Below are positions 44,201-57,080 of a stretch of 64,000 bases of DNA, piece by piece. Every line of letters starts with the position of its first letter. The stretch's first letter is position 1. This DNA is from Doris montereyensis. Lineage: Eukaryota > Mollusca > Gastropoda > Nudibranchia > Dorididae. The translations under genes were made by a program, and so were the position numbers. The DNA is taken from contig JAXRKP010000693.1 of assembly GCA_037039925.1 (NCBI GenBank), positions 174,177-238,176 on the forward strand, read 5' to 3'. The notes below the pieces were generated by a model. It worked only from the letters and a program-made list of their open reading frames with translations, was not told where the DNA came from and did not search any database.

Positions 44201-47200
44201 ATAATGTCACACAGGGTGTGTGTACTTTTCTATACAGCTATAATGTCACACAGGGTGTGTGTGCCTTTCCATACGGCTATAATGTCACACAGGTGTGTGT
44301 ACTTTTTCTATACGGCTATAATGTCGCACAGGGTGTGTGTAACATTCCATACGGCTATAATGTCACATAGGGTGTGTGTACTTTTCCATACCGCTATAAT
44401 GTCACATAGGGTGCGTGCATTTTCCATACGGCTATAATGTAACACAGGGTGTGTGTACCTTTGCATATGGCTATAATGTCACATAGGTGTGTGTGCATTT
44501 TTCCATACGGCTATAATGTAACACAGGGTGTGTGTATCTTTCCATATGGCTATAATGTAACACAGGTGTGTGTACCTTTCCATATGGCTATAATGTAACA
44601 CAGGTGTGTGTACCTTTCCATATACAGCTATACCGTAACACAGGGTGTGTGTACCTTTTCCATACGGCTATAATGTCACACAGGGTGTGTGTAGCTTTCC
44701 ATACGGTTATAATGTCACACAGGGTGTGTCTAAGCTTTGCCCCATACGGTTATAATGTCACATAGGGTGTGTGTAACTTTTCCATATAATGTTATAACGT
44801 CTATAAACATATGGGTGTGTCCATGCCTTTCATATAGAGGTGTGTACTTTCCATACGGCAATAATGTCACATAGGGTGTTTGTACTTTTCCATACGGCTA
44901 TAATGTCACATAGGGTGTGTGTACTTTTCCATACGGCTATAATGTAACATAGGGTGTGTACCTTTCCATACGGCTATAATGTCATATAGGGTGTGTGTAC
45001 TTTTCCATACGGCTATAATGTCACATAGGGTGTGTGTACCTTTCGATACGGCTATAATGTCACACAGGGTGTGTGTGTTTTTCCCATACGGCTATAATGT
45101 AACACAGGGTGTTTCCATGTGTACCTTTCCATAGGCTATAATGTAACACAGGGTGTGTTTACCTTTCCATACGGCTATAATGTAACACATGGTGTGTACT
45201 TTTCAATACGGCTATTTAACCATGTAGCTAGGGCTATACTGTAACACAGGGTGTGTGTACCTTTCCATGCGGCTATAATGTAACACAGGGTGTGTGTACC
45301 TTTGCATATGGCTATACTGTAACACATGGTGTGTGTACCTTTCCATATGGCTATAATGTAACACAAGGTGTGTACTTTTCGATACGGCTATAATGTAACA
45401 CAGGGTGTGTGTACCTTTCTATAGGGCTATAATGTCACACATGGTGTGTGTACAACTTTCCATAGAGCTATAATGTCACAAAGGGTGTGAGTACCTTTCC
45501 ATAGGCTTATAATGTCTCATAGGGTCAGTGTACACTTTCCATATGACTATAACGTCACACAGGGTGTGAGTACCTTTCCATAGGGCTATAATGTCACACA
45601 AGGTGTGTGTACCTTTCCATAGGGCTATAATGTCACACAGGATGTGCGTCCATTTCCATACGGCTATAATGTCACACAGAGCGTGTGAACCTTTCCATAC
45701 GGCTAAAATGTCACACAGAGTGTGTGTAACTTTCCATATGGCTATAATGTCACACAGAGTGCGTGTGTACCTTTCCATGCGGCTATAATGTAACACACGG
45801 CGTGTGTACCTTTCCATATGGCTATAATGTCACACAGATTGTGTGTACCTTTCCATACGGCTATAATGTCACACAAAGTGTGTGTACCTTTCCATACGGC
45901 TTTAATGTCACACAGTGTGTGTACGTTTCCATACGGCTATAATGTCACACAGAGTGTGTACCTTTCCATACGGCTATAATGTCACACAGAGTGTGTTTGT
46001 TTTTCCATACGGCTATAATGTCACACAGATTGTGTGTACCTTTCCATACGGCTATAATGTCACACAGAGTGTGTGTACCTTTCCATACGGCTATAATGTC
46101 ACACAGTATTGTGTGTACTTTTTCCATACGGTTATAATGTCACACACAGTATGTGTACCTTTCCATATGGCCTTTAATGTAACACAGAGTGAGTACGTTT
46201 CCATAGTGGGCTATAATGTCACACATATTGTGTGTACCTTTCCATACGGCTATAATGTCACACAGAGTGTGTGTAACTTTCCATACGGCTATAATGTCAC
46301 ACAGAGTGTGTGTAACTTTCCATACGGCTATAATGTCACACACAGTGTGTGTAACTTTCCATACGGCTATAATGTAACACAGGGTGTTTGTACTTTTCCA
46401 TACGGTTATAATGTCACACAGGGTGTGTGTACCTTTCCATACGGCTATAATGTCACACAGGGTGTGTGTAGTGTGTACTTTTCCATACGGCTATAACGTC
46501 ACACAGGGTGTGTGTACCTTTCCATACGGCTATAACGTCACACAGGGTGTGTGTACCTTTCCATACGGCTATAACGTCACACAGTGTGTGTAACTTTCCA
46601 TACGGCTATAACGTCAGACAGTGTGTGTAACTTTCCATACGGCTATAATGTAACACAGGGTGTTTGTACTTTTCCATACGGCTGTAATGTCACACAGGGT
46701 GTGTGTACTTTTCCATACGGCTATAATGTAACACAGGGTGTGTGTACCTTTCCATACGGCTATAATGTCACATAGGTGTGTGTACTTTTCCATACGGCTA
46801 TAATGTCACATAGGGCGTGTGTACTTTTCCATACGGCTATAATGTAACACAGGGTGTGTGTACCTTTCCATACGGCTATAATGTAACACAGAGTGTATGT
46901 ACTTTTCCATACGGCTATAATGTAACACAGGGTGTGTGTACTTTTCCATATGGCTATAATGTAACACAGGGTGTGTGTACTTTGCATACGGCTATAATAT
47001 CACACAGGGTGTGTGTACTTTTCCATACGGCTATAATGTAACATAGGGTGTGTGTACTTTTCCATACGGCTATAATGTAACACAGGGTGTGTGTACTTTT
47101 CCATACGGCTATAATGTAACACAGGGTGTGTGTACCTTTCCATACGGCTATAATGTAACATAGGGTGTGTGTACTTTTCCATACGGCTATAATGTCACAC

Positions 47201-50200
47201 AGGTGTGTGTACCTTTCCATACGGCTATAATGTCACACAGGGTGTGTGTACTTTTCCATACGGCTATAATGTAACACAGGGTGTGTGTACCTTTCCATAC
47301 GGCTATAATGTCATATAGGGTGTGTGTACTTTTCCATACGGCTATAATGTAACACAGGGTGTGTGTACTTTTCCCATACGGCTATAATTTAACACAGGGT
47401 GTGTGTACCTTTCCATACGGCTATAATAACATAGGGTGTGTGTACCTTTCCATACGGCTATAATGTCATACAGGGTGTGTGTACCTTTCCATACGGCTAT
47501 AATGTCACATAGGGTGTGTGTACCTTTCCATACGGCTATAATGTCACACAGGGTGTGTGTACATTTTCCATACGGCTATAATTTAACACAGGGTGTGTGT
47601 ACCTTTTCCATAGGGCTATAATTTAACACAGGGTGTGTGTACTTTTCCATACGGCTATAATTTAACATAGGGTGTGTGTACTTTTCCATACGGCTATAAT
47701 TTAACACAGGGTGTGTGTACTTTTCCATACGGCTATAATGTAACACAGGGTGTGTGTACTTTTCCATACGGCTATAATTTAATACAGGTGTGTGTACTTT
47801 TCCATACGGCTATAATTTTGTACTTTTCCAGACTATAATAGGGTGTTTGAACTTTTCCATATAATGTAACACACAGGGTGTGTGCACTTTTCCATAGGGC
47901 TATAATTTAACACAGGTGTGTGTACCTTTGCATATGGCTATAATTTAACACAGGGTGTGTGTACTTTTCCATACGGCTATAATTGAACACAGGGTGTGTG
48001 TACTTTTCCATACGGCTATAATTTAACACAGGGTGTGTACTTTTCCATACGGCTATAATGTAACAAAGGGTGTGTGTACCTTTCCATACGGTTTTAATGT
48101 CACACAGAGTATGTGTACCTTTCCCTATGGCTTTTATGTAACACAGAATGTGTACGTTTCCATACGGATTTAATGTCACAAAGAGTGTGTGTACCTTTCC
48201 ATAGGGTTTGAATGTCACACCGAGTGTGTGAACCTTTCCATACGGTTATAATGTTACACAGGGTATGTGTACTTTTCCATACGGCTATAATGTAACACAG
48301 GGTGTGTGTACATTTCGATAAGACTATAATGTCACAGAGGGTGTGTGTACCTTTCCATATGGCTATACTGTAACGCAGGGTTTGTGTACCTTCGCATACG
48401 GCTATAATGTCACACAGGCTTTGTGTACCTTTCCATAGGGCTATAATGTAACAAAGGATGCGAGTACCTTTCCATAGGGTTATAGTGTCTCATAGGGTGT
48501 GTGTACACTTCCATATGACTATAATGTCACACAGGGTGTGAGTACCTTTCCATAGGGCTATATTGTCACACAAGGTGTGTGTACCTTTCCATAGGGCTAT
48601 AATGTCACACAGGATGTGCGTCCATTTCGGTTATAATGTCACACAGAGCGTGTGAACCTTTCCATATGTCACACACAGAGTGCGCGTGAACCTTTCCATG
48701 CGGCTATAATGTAACACACGGCGTGTGTATCTTTCCATGCGGCTATAATGTAACACACGGCGTGTGTATCTTTCCATGCGGCTATAATGTAACACACGGC
48801 ATGTGTATCTTTCCATGCGGCTATAATGTAACACACGGCGTGTGTATCTTTCCATGCGGTTATAATGTAACACACGGCGTGTGTATCTTTCCATATGACT
48901 ATAATGTCACACAGAGTGTGTACCTTTCCATACGGTTGTAATGTGACACAGAGTGTGTGTATCTTTCCATGTGGCTATAATGTCACACAGAGTGTGTACG
49001 TTTCCTTACGGCTTTAATGTCACACAGATTGTGTGTACCTTTTCATACGGCTATAATGTCACACAAAGTGTGTGTACCTTTCCGTACGGCTTTAATGTCA
49101 CACAGAGTGTATGTACCTTTCCATACGGTTATAATATCACACAGAGTGTGTGTACTTTTCCCTATGGCTTTTATGTAACACAGAGTGTGTACGTTTCCAT
49201 ACGGCTTTAATGTCACACAGAGTGTGTATAACTTTCCATATGGTTATAACGTCACAGAGAGTGTGTATACCTTTCCATACGGCTATAATGTTACACAGGG
49301 TGTGTGTACCTTTCCATACGGCTATAATGTCAGATAGGGTGTTTGTACTTTTCCATACGGCTATAATGTCACATAGGGTGTGTGTACTTTTCCATACGAC
49401 TATAATGTAACACAGGGTGTGTGTACCTTTGCATACGGCTATAATGTCACACAGGAGTGTGAACTTTTCCATACGGCTATAATGTAACACAGGGTGTGTG
49501 TAACTTTCCATACGGCTATAATGTCACACAGGGTGTGTGTACCTTTCCATACGGCTATAATGTCATATAGGGTGTGTGTACTTTTCCATACGGCTATAAT
49601 GTAACACAGGGTGTGTGTACCTTTCCATACGGCTATAATGTCACATAGGGTGTGTGTACTTTTCCATACGGCTATAATGTCACATAAGGTGTGTGTACTT
49701 TTCCATACGGCTATAATGTAACACAGGTTGTGTGTACCTTTGCATACGGCTATAATGTCACACAGGAGTGTGAACTTTTCCATACGGCTATAAGGTAACA
49801 AAGGGTGTGTGTACCTTTCCATAGGGCTATAATGTAACACATGGTGTGTGTACCTTTACATATGGCTATACTGTAACACAGGGGTGTGTGTACCTTTCCA
49901 TGCGGCTATAATGCAACACAGGGTGTGTGTACCTTTACATATGGCTATAATGTAACAAAGGGTGTGTGTACCTTTCCATGCGGCTATAATGCAACACATG
50001 GTGTGTGTACCTTTCCATATGGCTATAATGTAACAAAGGGTGTGTGTACCTTTCCATGCGGCTATAATGCAACACAGGGTGTGTGTACCTTTGCATATGG
50101 CTATACTGTAACATATGGTGTGTGTAACTTTCCATATGGCTATAATGTAACACAAGGTGTGTGTACTTTTCCATACGGCTATAATGTAACACAGGTGTGT

Positions 50201-52655
50201 GTACCTTTCCATACGGCTTTAATGTCACACAGAGTGTGTGTGTACCTTTCCATACGGTTATAATGTCACACAGAGTATGTGTACCTTTCCCTATGGCTTT
50301 AATGTAACACAGAGTGTGTACGTTTCCATACGGCTTTAATGTCACATATGTGTGTGTACATCTCCATACGACTATAATGTCACACAGAGTGTGTGTACCT
50401 TTCGATACGGCTTTAATGTCACACAGAGTGTGTGTACTTTTCCATACGGTTATAATGTCACACAGGGTATGTGTAACTTTACATACGGTTATAACGTGAC
50501 ACACGGTGTGTGTACATTTCCATACGGCTATAATGTCACACAGGTTGTGTGCCTTTCCATACGGCTGTAATGTCAGATAGGGTGTTTGTACTTTTCCATA
50601 CGGCTATAATGTCACATAGGGTGTGTGTACTTTTCCATACGGCTATAATGTAACACAGGGTGTGTGTATCTTTCCATACGGCTATAATGTCATATAGGGT
50701 GTGTATACTTTTCCATACGGCTATAATGTCACATAAGGTGTCTGTACTTTTCCATAAGACTATAATGGAACACAGGGTGTGTGTACCTTTGCATACGGCT
50801 ATAATGTAAAACATGGTGTGTGTACCTTTACATATGGCTATACTGTAACACGGGGTGTGTGTACCCTTCCGTACGGCTATAATGTAAAACATGGTGTGTG
50901 TACCTTTACATATGGCTATACTGTAACACGGGGTGTGTGTACCCTTCCGTACGGCTATAATGTAAAACATTGTGTGTGTACCTTTACATATGGCTATAAT
51001 GTACCACAGGGTGTGTGTACCTTTGCATATGGCTTTACTGTAACACATGGTGTGTGTACCTTTCCATATGGCTACAATGTAACACAAGGTATGTGTACTT
51101 TGCCATATGGCTATACTGTAACGCAGGGTTTGTGTACCTTTGCATACGGCTATAATGTCACACAGGGTGTGAGTACCTTTCCATACGGCTATAATGTCAC
51201 ACATGGTGTGTATACACCTTTCCATAGGGCTATAATGTCACACATGGTGTGTATACACCTTTCCATAGGGCTATAATGTCACACATGGTGTGTATACACC
51301 TTTCCATTGGGCTATAATGTCCCACAGGGTGTGAGTACCTTTCCATGAAGCTATAATATCTCTTAGGGTGTGTGTACCCTTCCATATGACTATAATGTCA
51401 CACAGGGTGTGAGTACCTTTCCATAGGGCTATAATGTCACACAAGGTGTGTGTACCTTTCCATAGGGCTATAATGTCACACAGGATTTGCGTCCATTTCC
51501 CTACGGCTATAATGTCACACAGAGTGCGTGTGTACTTTTCCATGCGGCTATAATGTAACACACGGCGTGTGTACCTTTCCATGCGGCTATAATTTCACAT
51601 AGAGTGTGTGTACCTTTCCATACGGCTATAATGTCACACAGAGTGTGTGTGTGCCTTTCCATACGGCTATAATGTCACACAGAGTGTGTACGTTTCCATA
51701 CGGCTTGAATGTCACACAGATTGTGTGTACCTTTCCATACGACTATAATGTCACACAGAGTGTGTATACCTTTCCATACGGCTTTAATGTCACACAGAGT
51801 GTGTGTACCTTTCCATACGGTTATAATGTTACACAGAGTATGTGTACCTTTCCATATGGTTTTTATGTAACACAGAGTGTGTGTACCTTTCCATACGCCT
51901 ATAGTGTCACACTGGGTGGGTGCAGCTTTCCTCAGGGTATAATGTCACACATGGTGTATGTACCTTTCCTGAGGGCTATTTTGTTTGATAGGGTGTGTGT
52001 GCCTTTCCAGAGGCCAATTATATAACACGGGATGAGTGCAGCGTTCCTTAGGGTATACTGTCACAGAGGGTGTATGTACCTTTCCATAGGACTATAATGT
52101 CACACAGAGTGGGTGTAGTTTTCCACAGGACTATAATGTCACACAGAGTGGGTGTATTTTTCACTGGGTTTGTGTACTTTTCCTTAGGGCTATAATGTCA
52201 CACGGGGTTTGTGTACCTTTCCTTAGGGCTATAATGTCACACAAGGTTTTTGTACCTTTCATTAGGGCTATAATGTCACACATGGGTTTTGTACCTTTCA
52301 TTAGGGCTATAATGTCACACAGGGTTTTTTGTACCTTTCATTAGGGCTATAATGTCACACATGGGTTTTGTACCTTTCATTAGGGCTATAATGTCACACG
52401 GGGTTTGTGTACCTTTCCTTTAATTAGGGCTATAATGTCACACATGGGTTTTGTACCTTTCATGGGTTTTGTACCTTTATTCGGACTATAATGTCACACA
52501 GGGTTTTTGTACCTTTCATTAGGGCTATAATGTCACACAGGGTTTTTGTACCTTTCATTAGGGCTATAATGTCACACAGGATTTTTGTATCTTTCATTAG
52601 GACTATAATGTCACACAAGGTTTGTATATCCTTCCATAGGGCTAAACTGTCCCAC
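41225..52655. repeat. 11.4-kb array of a 39-bp satellite
   Basis: About 290 tandem units with core tgtgtacctttccatayggc followed by tataatgtmacacagggtg. The left part (41225-43100) carries tatactgtaacacaggttt; from 43100 the tataatgtcacacagggtg type dominates. The right edge (51900-52650) is the most diverged (ccattagggct variants). Higher-order copies of a ~2.9-kb block start near 45556, 48528 and 51399. The period of 13 codons keeps frames open in both strands (VCTFPYGYNVTQG, CDIIAVWKGTHTL), which explains the many long ORFs. Frequent 1-3 base indels break each frame, arguing against coding. Confidence 0.97.
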
Positions 52656-52659
52656 GGTT

Positions 52660-52697
<38 letters not shown>

Positions 52698-52698
52698 G
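52655..52698. repeat. (GT)n microsatellite at satellite edge
   Basis: About 20 GT units grown from the GTGTGT of the last satellite units. Confidence 0.95.
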
Positions 52699-53506
52699 AC
52701 TTATCCCCTGGGTTGTAATGTCGCACAGGGTATTGGCAATGGAGGGGGGGGTTGAGGACAACGGAGGAGGAAATGAAGAAGGAGACGCTCAAGAGCCAAC
52801 CAGATTGCAAACTGGAATGATTATAATTCCACAAGCCTGCGCTTATGCTAAATGTATGAGTTTTGAAAATACAAAGACAAGTTTAAGTGAGTAAACAAAA
52901 CTAAGTGTTCATGTTTCTATTTGTTTCCTTTGCGTGTGTTTTTCTTCTAACGCCAGCTTCTATTGATAAGCATCCTTATTTCTAATGGACCAACCAACTC
53001 TTTTCTTTGAAGCCTAGACACAATTGAGTTTATCCGTAATTAATGTTTTTAGAAAACACACTATTGTGTAAATTATTGAGTGTAACTGTTCATTAAGCAT
53101 TCCATTGAACATCTAAAAAAGAAGCCAAGTTTGCATGGTCTGAAAGCAGACAAATTATCAATGGCACCGTCATGCGGACATCCTTAAAACATTTACATTC
53201 AAAGAGGAAACAATAATCAATATCAAAGCGAGCAGGGGAATGAATTAACATGATTTAAAATTCACAAACAAGTCAAACGGTTTCTTCAAACTTCATCGGC
53301 TAAAGAAAGACAAGCTCTGTAGCGCTTCAGAGAAACTAGGTTATAACTTCAAGTCATTCGTCACCATGACGGGCATTCGTTACAAGTAGAAATGAATTGT
53401 TTTCATGATGTAGACATTACATTCTCTTTCTCATTGCGACTAAATGCCATTATAGCACCCATGTTAATACATTTTATCATGGTATATCGGCACTTTTGAC
53501 ACAGAC
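52699..53506. other. Upstream region of the lectin gene
   Basis: After a decayed last satellite unit the sequence is unique. No TATA box at a convincing distance was fixed; the AT-rich word acattttatcat lies about 37 bases before the ATG. Confidence 0.35.
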
Positions 53507-54838
53507 ATGCAGACCGTTAGGCAACTTTTGTTGGTGCTAATACCTTTGTTGCGTCTCTCATTCTCAACTGGAAGTATTCTAAACTTTAGTTTTACTAAGA
53601 TAGTATTGAAACAGCCGCCTCAGGAGCATTCTGTTTTATACGATATAGATAGCGTCTTGAAATGTGCTGTCGCGTGTTCTCGGATTGACAACGTCTGTAA
53701 TGGATTTCAAATTCAAGGGAAGCAGTGCGCGCTTTTCACTGGTATCATTGAAGAGAAGCTTACACTAGGTCCCTATTCTGAAACAGAAAGAGCTTACAAA
53801 GTCGAACAGTCCAATGCAACTTTAACTGTATTCGATACCACTACTGCTAATACCAATAGTGATTTGAACCTCACCACTAGCGTCTCAATGCAGCCAATGC
53901 CTGTGTCACCTACCATACAATCCACAGCTGACATGTCGAAACCAACAACAGTGATAACAACGGAATCACAAACAGAAGTGACAACTACGGAGTCAACAAC
54001 AGAATTGACAACCACGGAGTCTACAACAGAATTGACAAACACGGAGTCAACAACAGAATTGACAACCACGGAATCAACGACAGAATTGACAACCACGGAG
54101 TCAGCAACAGAATTTACAACCACGCACTCAACGACAGGATTGACAACCCCGGAACCAACGACTGAATTGAGAACCACGGAGTCAACAACAGAATTGACAA
54201 TCACGGAGTCAACGACAGAATTGAGAACTACGGAGTCAACGACAGAATTGATAACCCCGGATTCAACGACAGAATTGACAACCACGGAGTCAACAACAGA
54301 GTTGACAACCACGGAGTCAACAATAGAATTCATAATCACGGAGTCAACGACAGAATTGACAACCACGGAGTCAACAACAGAATTGACAACCACGGAGTCA
54401 ACTACAGAGTTGACAACCACGGAGTCAACAACAGAATTGACAACCACGGAGCCAATGACAAAATTGACAACCCATGAATCAACGACTGAACTGACAACCA
54501 GGGAGCCAACGACTGAATTAACAACCAGGGAGCCAACGACTGAATTAACAACCAGGGAGCCAACGACTGAATTAACAACCAGGGAGCCAACGACTGAATT
54601 AACAACCAGGGAGCCAACGACTGAATTAACAACCAGGGAGCAAACGACTGAATTAACAACCAGAGAGCCAACGACTGAATTAACAACCAGGGAGCCAATG
54701 ACTGAATTAACAACCAGGGAGCCAACGACTGAATTAACAACGACAGATGAAATTGCAATGAGACCAACGACTGAATTAACAACCAGAAGAAGTTCTGCAT
54801 TTCTGTTTCCTTGGACTGGACGAGTTTGGCTGAATTAG
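53507..54838 (+). CDS. Secreted PAN-like/mucin-like N-terminal part of C-type lectin
   Basis: A 443-codon frame. Residues 1-22 (MQTVRQLLLVLIPLLRLSF) are a signal peptide. Residues 28-100 have Cys at 53, 57, 64 and 74 (C-x3-C-x6-C-x9-C) within KCAVACSRIDNVCNGFQI, resembling a PAN/apple module. From about residue 145 to 430 the chain is Thr/Ser/Glu-rich, built from a 9-residue unit: TTELTTTES first, then TTELTTREP. That is a mucin-like, probably O-glycosylated stalk. The frame then enters the first lectin-domain copy one base out of register and stops (GRVWLN). A corrected reading would continue into the C-type lectin domains downstream. No introns are evident. It is likely an extracellular recognition or mucus protein; its ligand is unknown. 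Confidence 0.75.
   Translation: MQTVRQLLLVLIPLLRLSFSTGSILNFSFTKIVLKQPPQEHSVLYDIDSVLKCAVACSRIDNVCNGFQIQGKQCALFTGIIEEKLTLGPYSETERAYKVEQSNATLTVFDTTTANTNSDLNLTTSVSMQPMPVSPTIQSTADMSKPTTVITTESQTEVTTTESTTELTTTESTTELTNTESTTELTTTESTTELTTTESATEFTTTHSTTGLTTPEPTTELRTTESTTELTITESTTELRTTESTTELITPDSTTELTTTESTTELTTTESTIEFIITESTTELTTTESTTELTTTESTTELTTTESTTELTTTEPMTKLTTHESTTELTTREPTTELTTREPTTELTTREPTTELTTREPTTELTTREPTTELTTREQTTELTTREPTTELTTREPMTELTTREPTTELTTTDEIAMRPTTELTTRRSSAFLFPWTGRVWLN
53950..54765 (+). repeat. 27-bp coding repeat (Thr-rich stalk)
   Basis: About 30 units of 27 bp. The first ~19 are acaacagaattgacaaccac + ggagtca type. The last ~11 are near-identical gactgaattaacaaccaggg + agccaac type. The sharp switch at about 54480 shows two separate homogenisation events. 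The frame is kept throughout. Confidence 0.93.
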
Positions 54839-57080
54839 GCATCTCTGGTTTTCGTCGATTCACCAGAGAAAATGCAAGCAACCAGGACGTATTCAAAGAT
54901 AAACAAGGCTGGGCGGGGAATTTCTGGACATCTGCTGAATTAACAACCAAGATTACGCCAATCCCGACTGAACGGCGTTCCACCAACCCGAACAATGGTA
55001 ACTGCATCAATGACACTCTGGAAGTGCACTAACAACATGAATGTTTTACGGGAACAACTACGCTTTGAAATAGGAGGAGTGACTCAACCCCGACAGATGA
55101 AATTGCAATGACAACAACAGATTCTACGGTAGAAGGTAGTGACAGACTTTCAGTTTGCACAGAAGAAGTTCTGCATTTCTGTTTCCTTAGACTGGACGTC
55201 TCACAGTTTGGCTCGATCTAATTGTATTGCGCAACAGGCATCTCTGGTTTTCGTCGATTCACCAGAGAAAATGCAAGCAGACAGGACGTATTCAAAGATT
55301 CTGGGCGGGGAATTTCTGGACATCTGCTAAGTACGATCAGGCCTCAGGCACTTGGAAAGGCGAAAAGAGTGGACAAGTTATTACGCCACAATCCCCTGTG
55401 GAACGGCGTTCCATCTAGACCCGAACAATGGTAACTGCATCAGGGGACACTCTGGAATCTAACAGACTATGAATGTTTTTTAACAACTACGTTTGTGAAA
55501 TCAGTAAGTTCAGATGAAAAATGCAACAGATTCTACGGTAGAAGGAACTAGCCTTGAGGAGGAGTTCTAAACCTCCGGACATTTCTGTGGACTGGAAAGG
55601 CATCTCTGGTTTTCGTCGATTCACCAGAGAAAATCAGTAAGGACGTATTCAAAGTTCAAGATAAACAAGGCTGGGCGGGGAATTTCTGGACATCTGCTAA
55701 GTACGATCAGGCCTCAGGCACTTCGAAAAGAGTGGACAAGTTATTACGGGTAGAAGTAACAACTACGTTTGTGAAATAACAGAACTGTTCTAGACATCTC
55801 ACAGTTTGGCTCGATCTAATTGTATTGCGCGACAGGCATCTTGGTTTTCGTCGATTCACCAGACAAAAATGCAAGCAGACAGGACGTAGATAAACAAGGC
55901 TGGGCGGGGAATTTCTGGACATCTGCTAAGTACGATCTAGCCTCAGGACTTGGAAAGGCGAAAAAGAGTGGACAAGTTATTACCAGACTTGGAACGAGTT
56001 CCTAGACGAACAATGGTGTGACAAGTGAAATAACAGTAAGTGACTCAACAGACTATGAATGTTCGGTAGAAGGAACTTTCAGTTCCTGACTGTTGCACAG
56101 AAGAAGTTCTGCATTTCTGTTTCCTTAGACTGGGACGTCTCACAGTTTTGGCTCGATCTAATTGTATTGCGCGACAGGCATCTCTGGTTTTCATCGATTC
56201 ACCAACAGAAAATGCAAGCAGTAGGACGTATTTGAATTTTGGACATCTCTAATGATTGTTCATCACTTGGATTCAAAGAGAAAATGACATCAGTACAGGA
56301 CGTACCTGTTCAAAGATAAACAAGGCTGGGCGGGGAGTTCTGCATTTCTGTTTCCTTGACTGGACGTCTCACAGTTTGGCTCGATCTAATTGTACAACAG
56401 GCATCACCAACAAAAATGCAAGCAGTACAACGTATTCAACGATAAACAAGGCTTTTAAGGCGATCAGGCCTCAGGCAACTGGACAAACATCAATTGGAAC
56501 GGCGTTCCACCTTAGACCCGAACAATGGTAACTGCTCAGGGGCAAGTGCACTAACAGACTATGAATGTTCTTCGGGTAACAACTACGTTTGTGAAATAAC
56601 AGTAAGTGACTCAACCCCGACAGATGAAATTGCAATGACAACAACAGATTCTACGGTAGAAGGAACTAGCCGCTAAACACTCCGAAGTTCCTGACTGTTG
56701 CACAGAAGAAGTTCTGCATTTCTGTTTCCTTGGACTGGACGTCTCACAGTTTGGCTCGATCTAATTGTATTGCGCGACAGGCATCTTTGGTTTTCGTCGA
56801 TTCACCAACAAAAATGCAAGCAGTACAGGACGTATTCAACTAAACAGGCTGGGCGGGGAATTTCTGGACATCTGCTAAGTACGATCAGACCTCAGGCACT
56901 TGGAAAGGGAAAAGAGTGGACAAATTATTACGCCTAGCAATCCCCTGTGGAACGGCGTTCCACCTGTGGACCCGAACAATGGTAACTGCATCAGGGGACA
57001 CTCTGGAAGTGCACTAACAGACTATGAATGTTCTTTGAGTAACAACTACGCTTGTGAAATAACAGGAACTGAGCCAACCC
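54785..57080 (+). pseudogene. Seven broken tandem C-type lectin domain copies
   Basis: Copies of one CTLD unit (about 450 bp when complete) start at about 54785, 55161, 55556, 55790, 56099, 56335 and 56703. Shared blocks encode KKFCISVSLDWTSHSLARSN, ASLVFVDSPEKMQA, GWAGNFWTSAKYDQASGTW, the NGVPP-like turn, SALTDYECS, NNYVCEIT and a linker PTDEIAMTTTDSTVEGTS. Each copy has several small deletions or frameshifts, and copies 3-6 also lack whole internal blocks. Copy 1 contains gctgaattaacaaccaa, identical to the Thr-repeat DNA, in place of normal CTLD sequence. Either the array is decaying by unequal exchange, or it is an assembly consensus of collapsed near-identical repeats. Confidence 0.7.

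Noticed and set aside
43633..44437. Long open frames (176-191 codons) in the 39-bp array
   Set aside because: The unit is 13 codons, so any stop-free frame runs on. Frames shift repeatedly through 1-2 base indels, both strands are equally open, and there is no start context or non-repeat sequence.
50536..51225. 229-codon minus-strand frame in the satellite
   Set aside because: It is the antisense reading of the same 13-codon unit and contains no unique domain.
41225..52655. CRISPR-like array of regular repeats and spacers
   Set aside because: The units are contiguous without unique spacers, and the surroundings are eukaryotic (introns, LINEs, SINEs).
53794..54447. 217-codon minus-strand frame rich in VVDSVVVNS
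   Set aside because: It is the shadow of the Thr-rich 27-bp coding repeat, whose plus-strand frame has a signal peptide and cysteine module.
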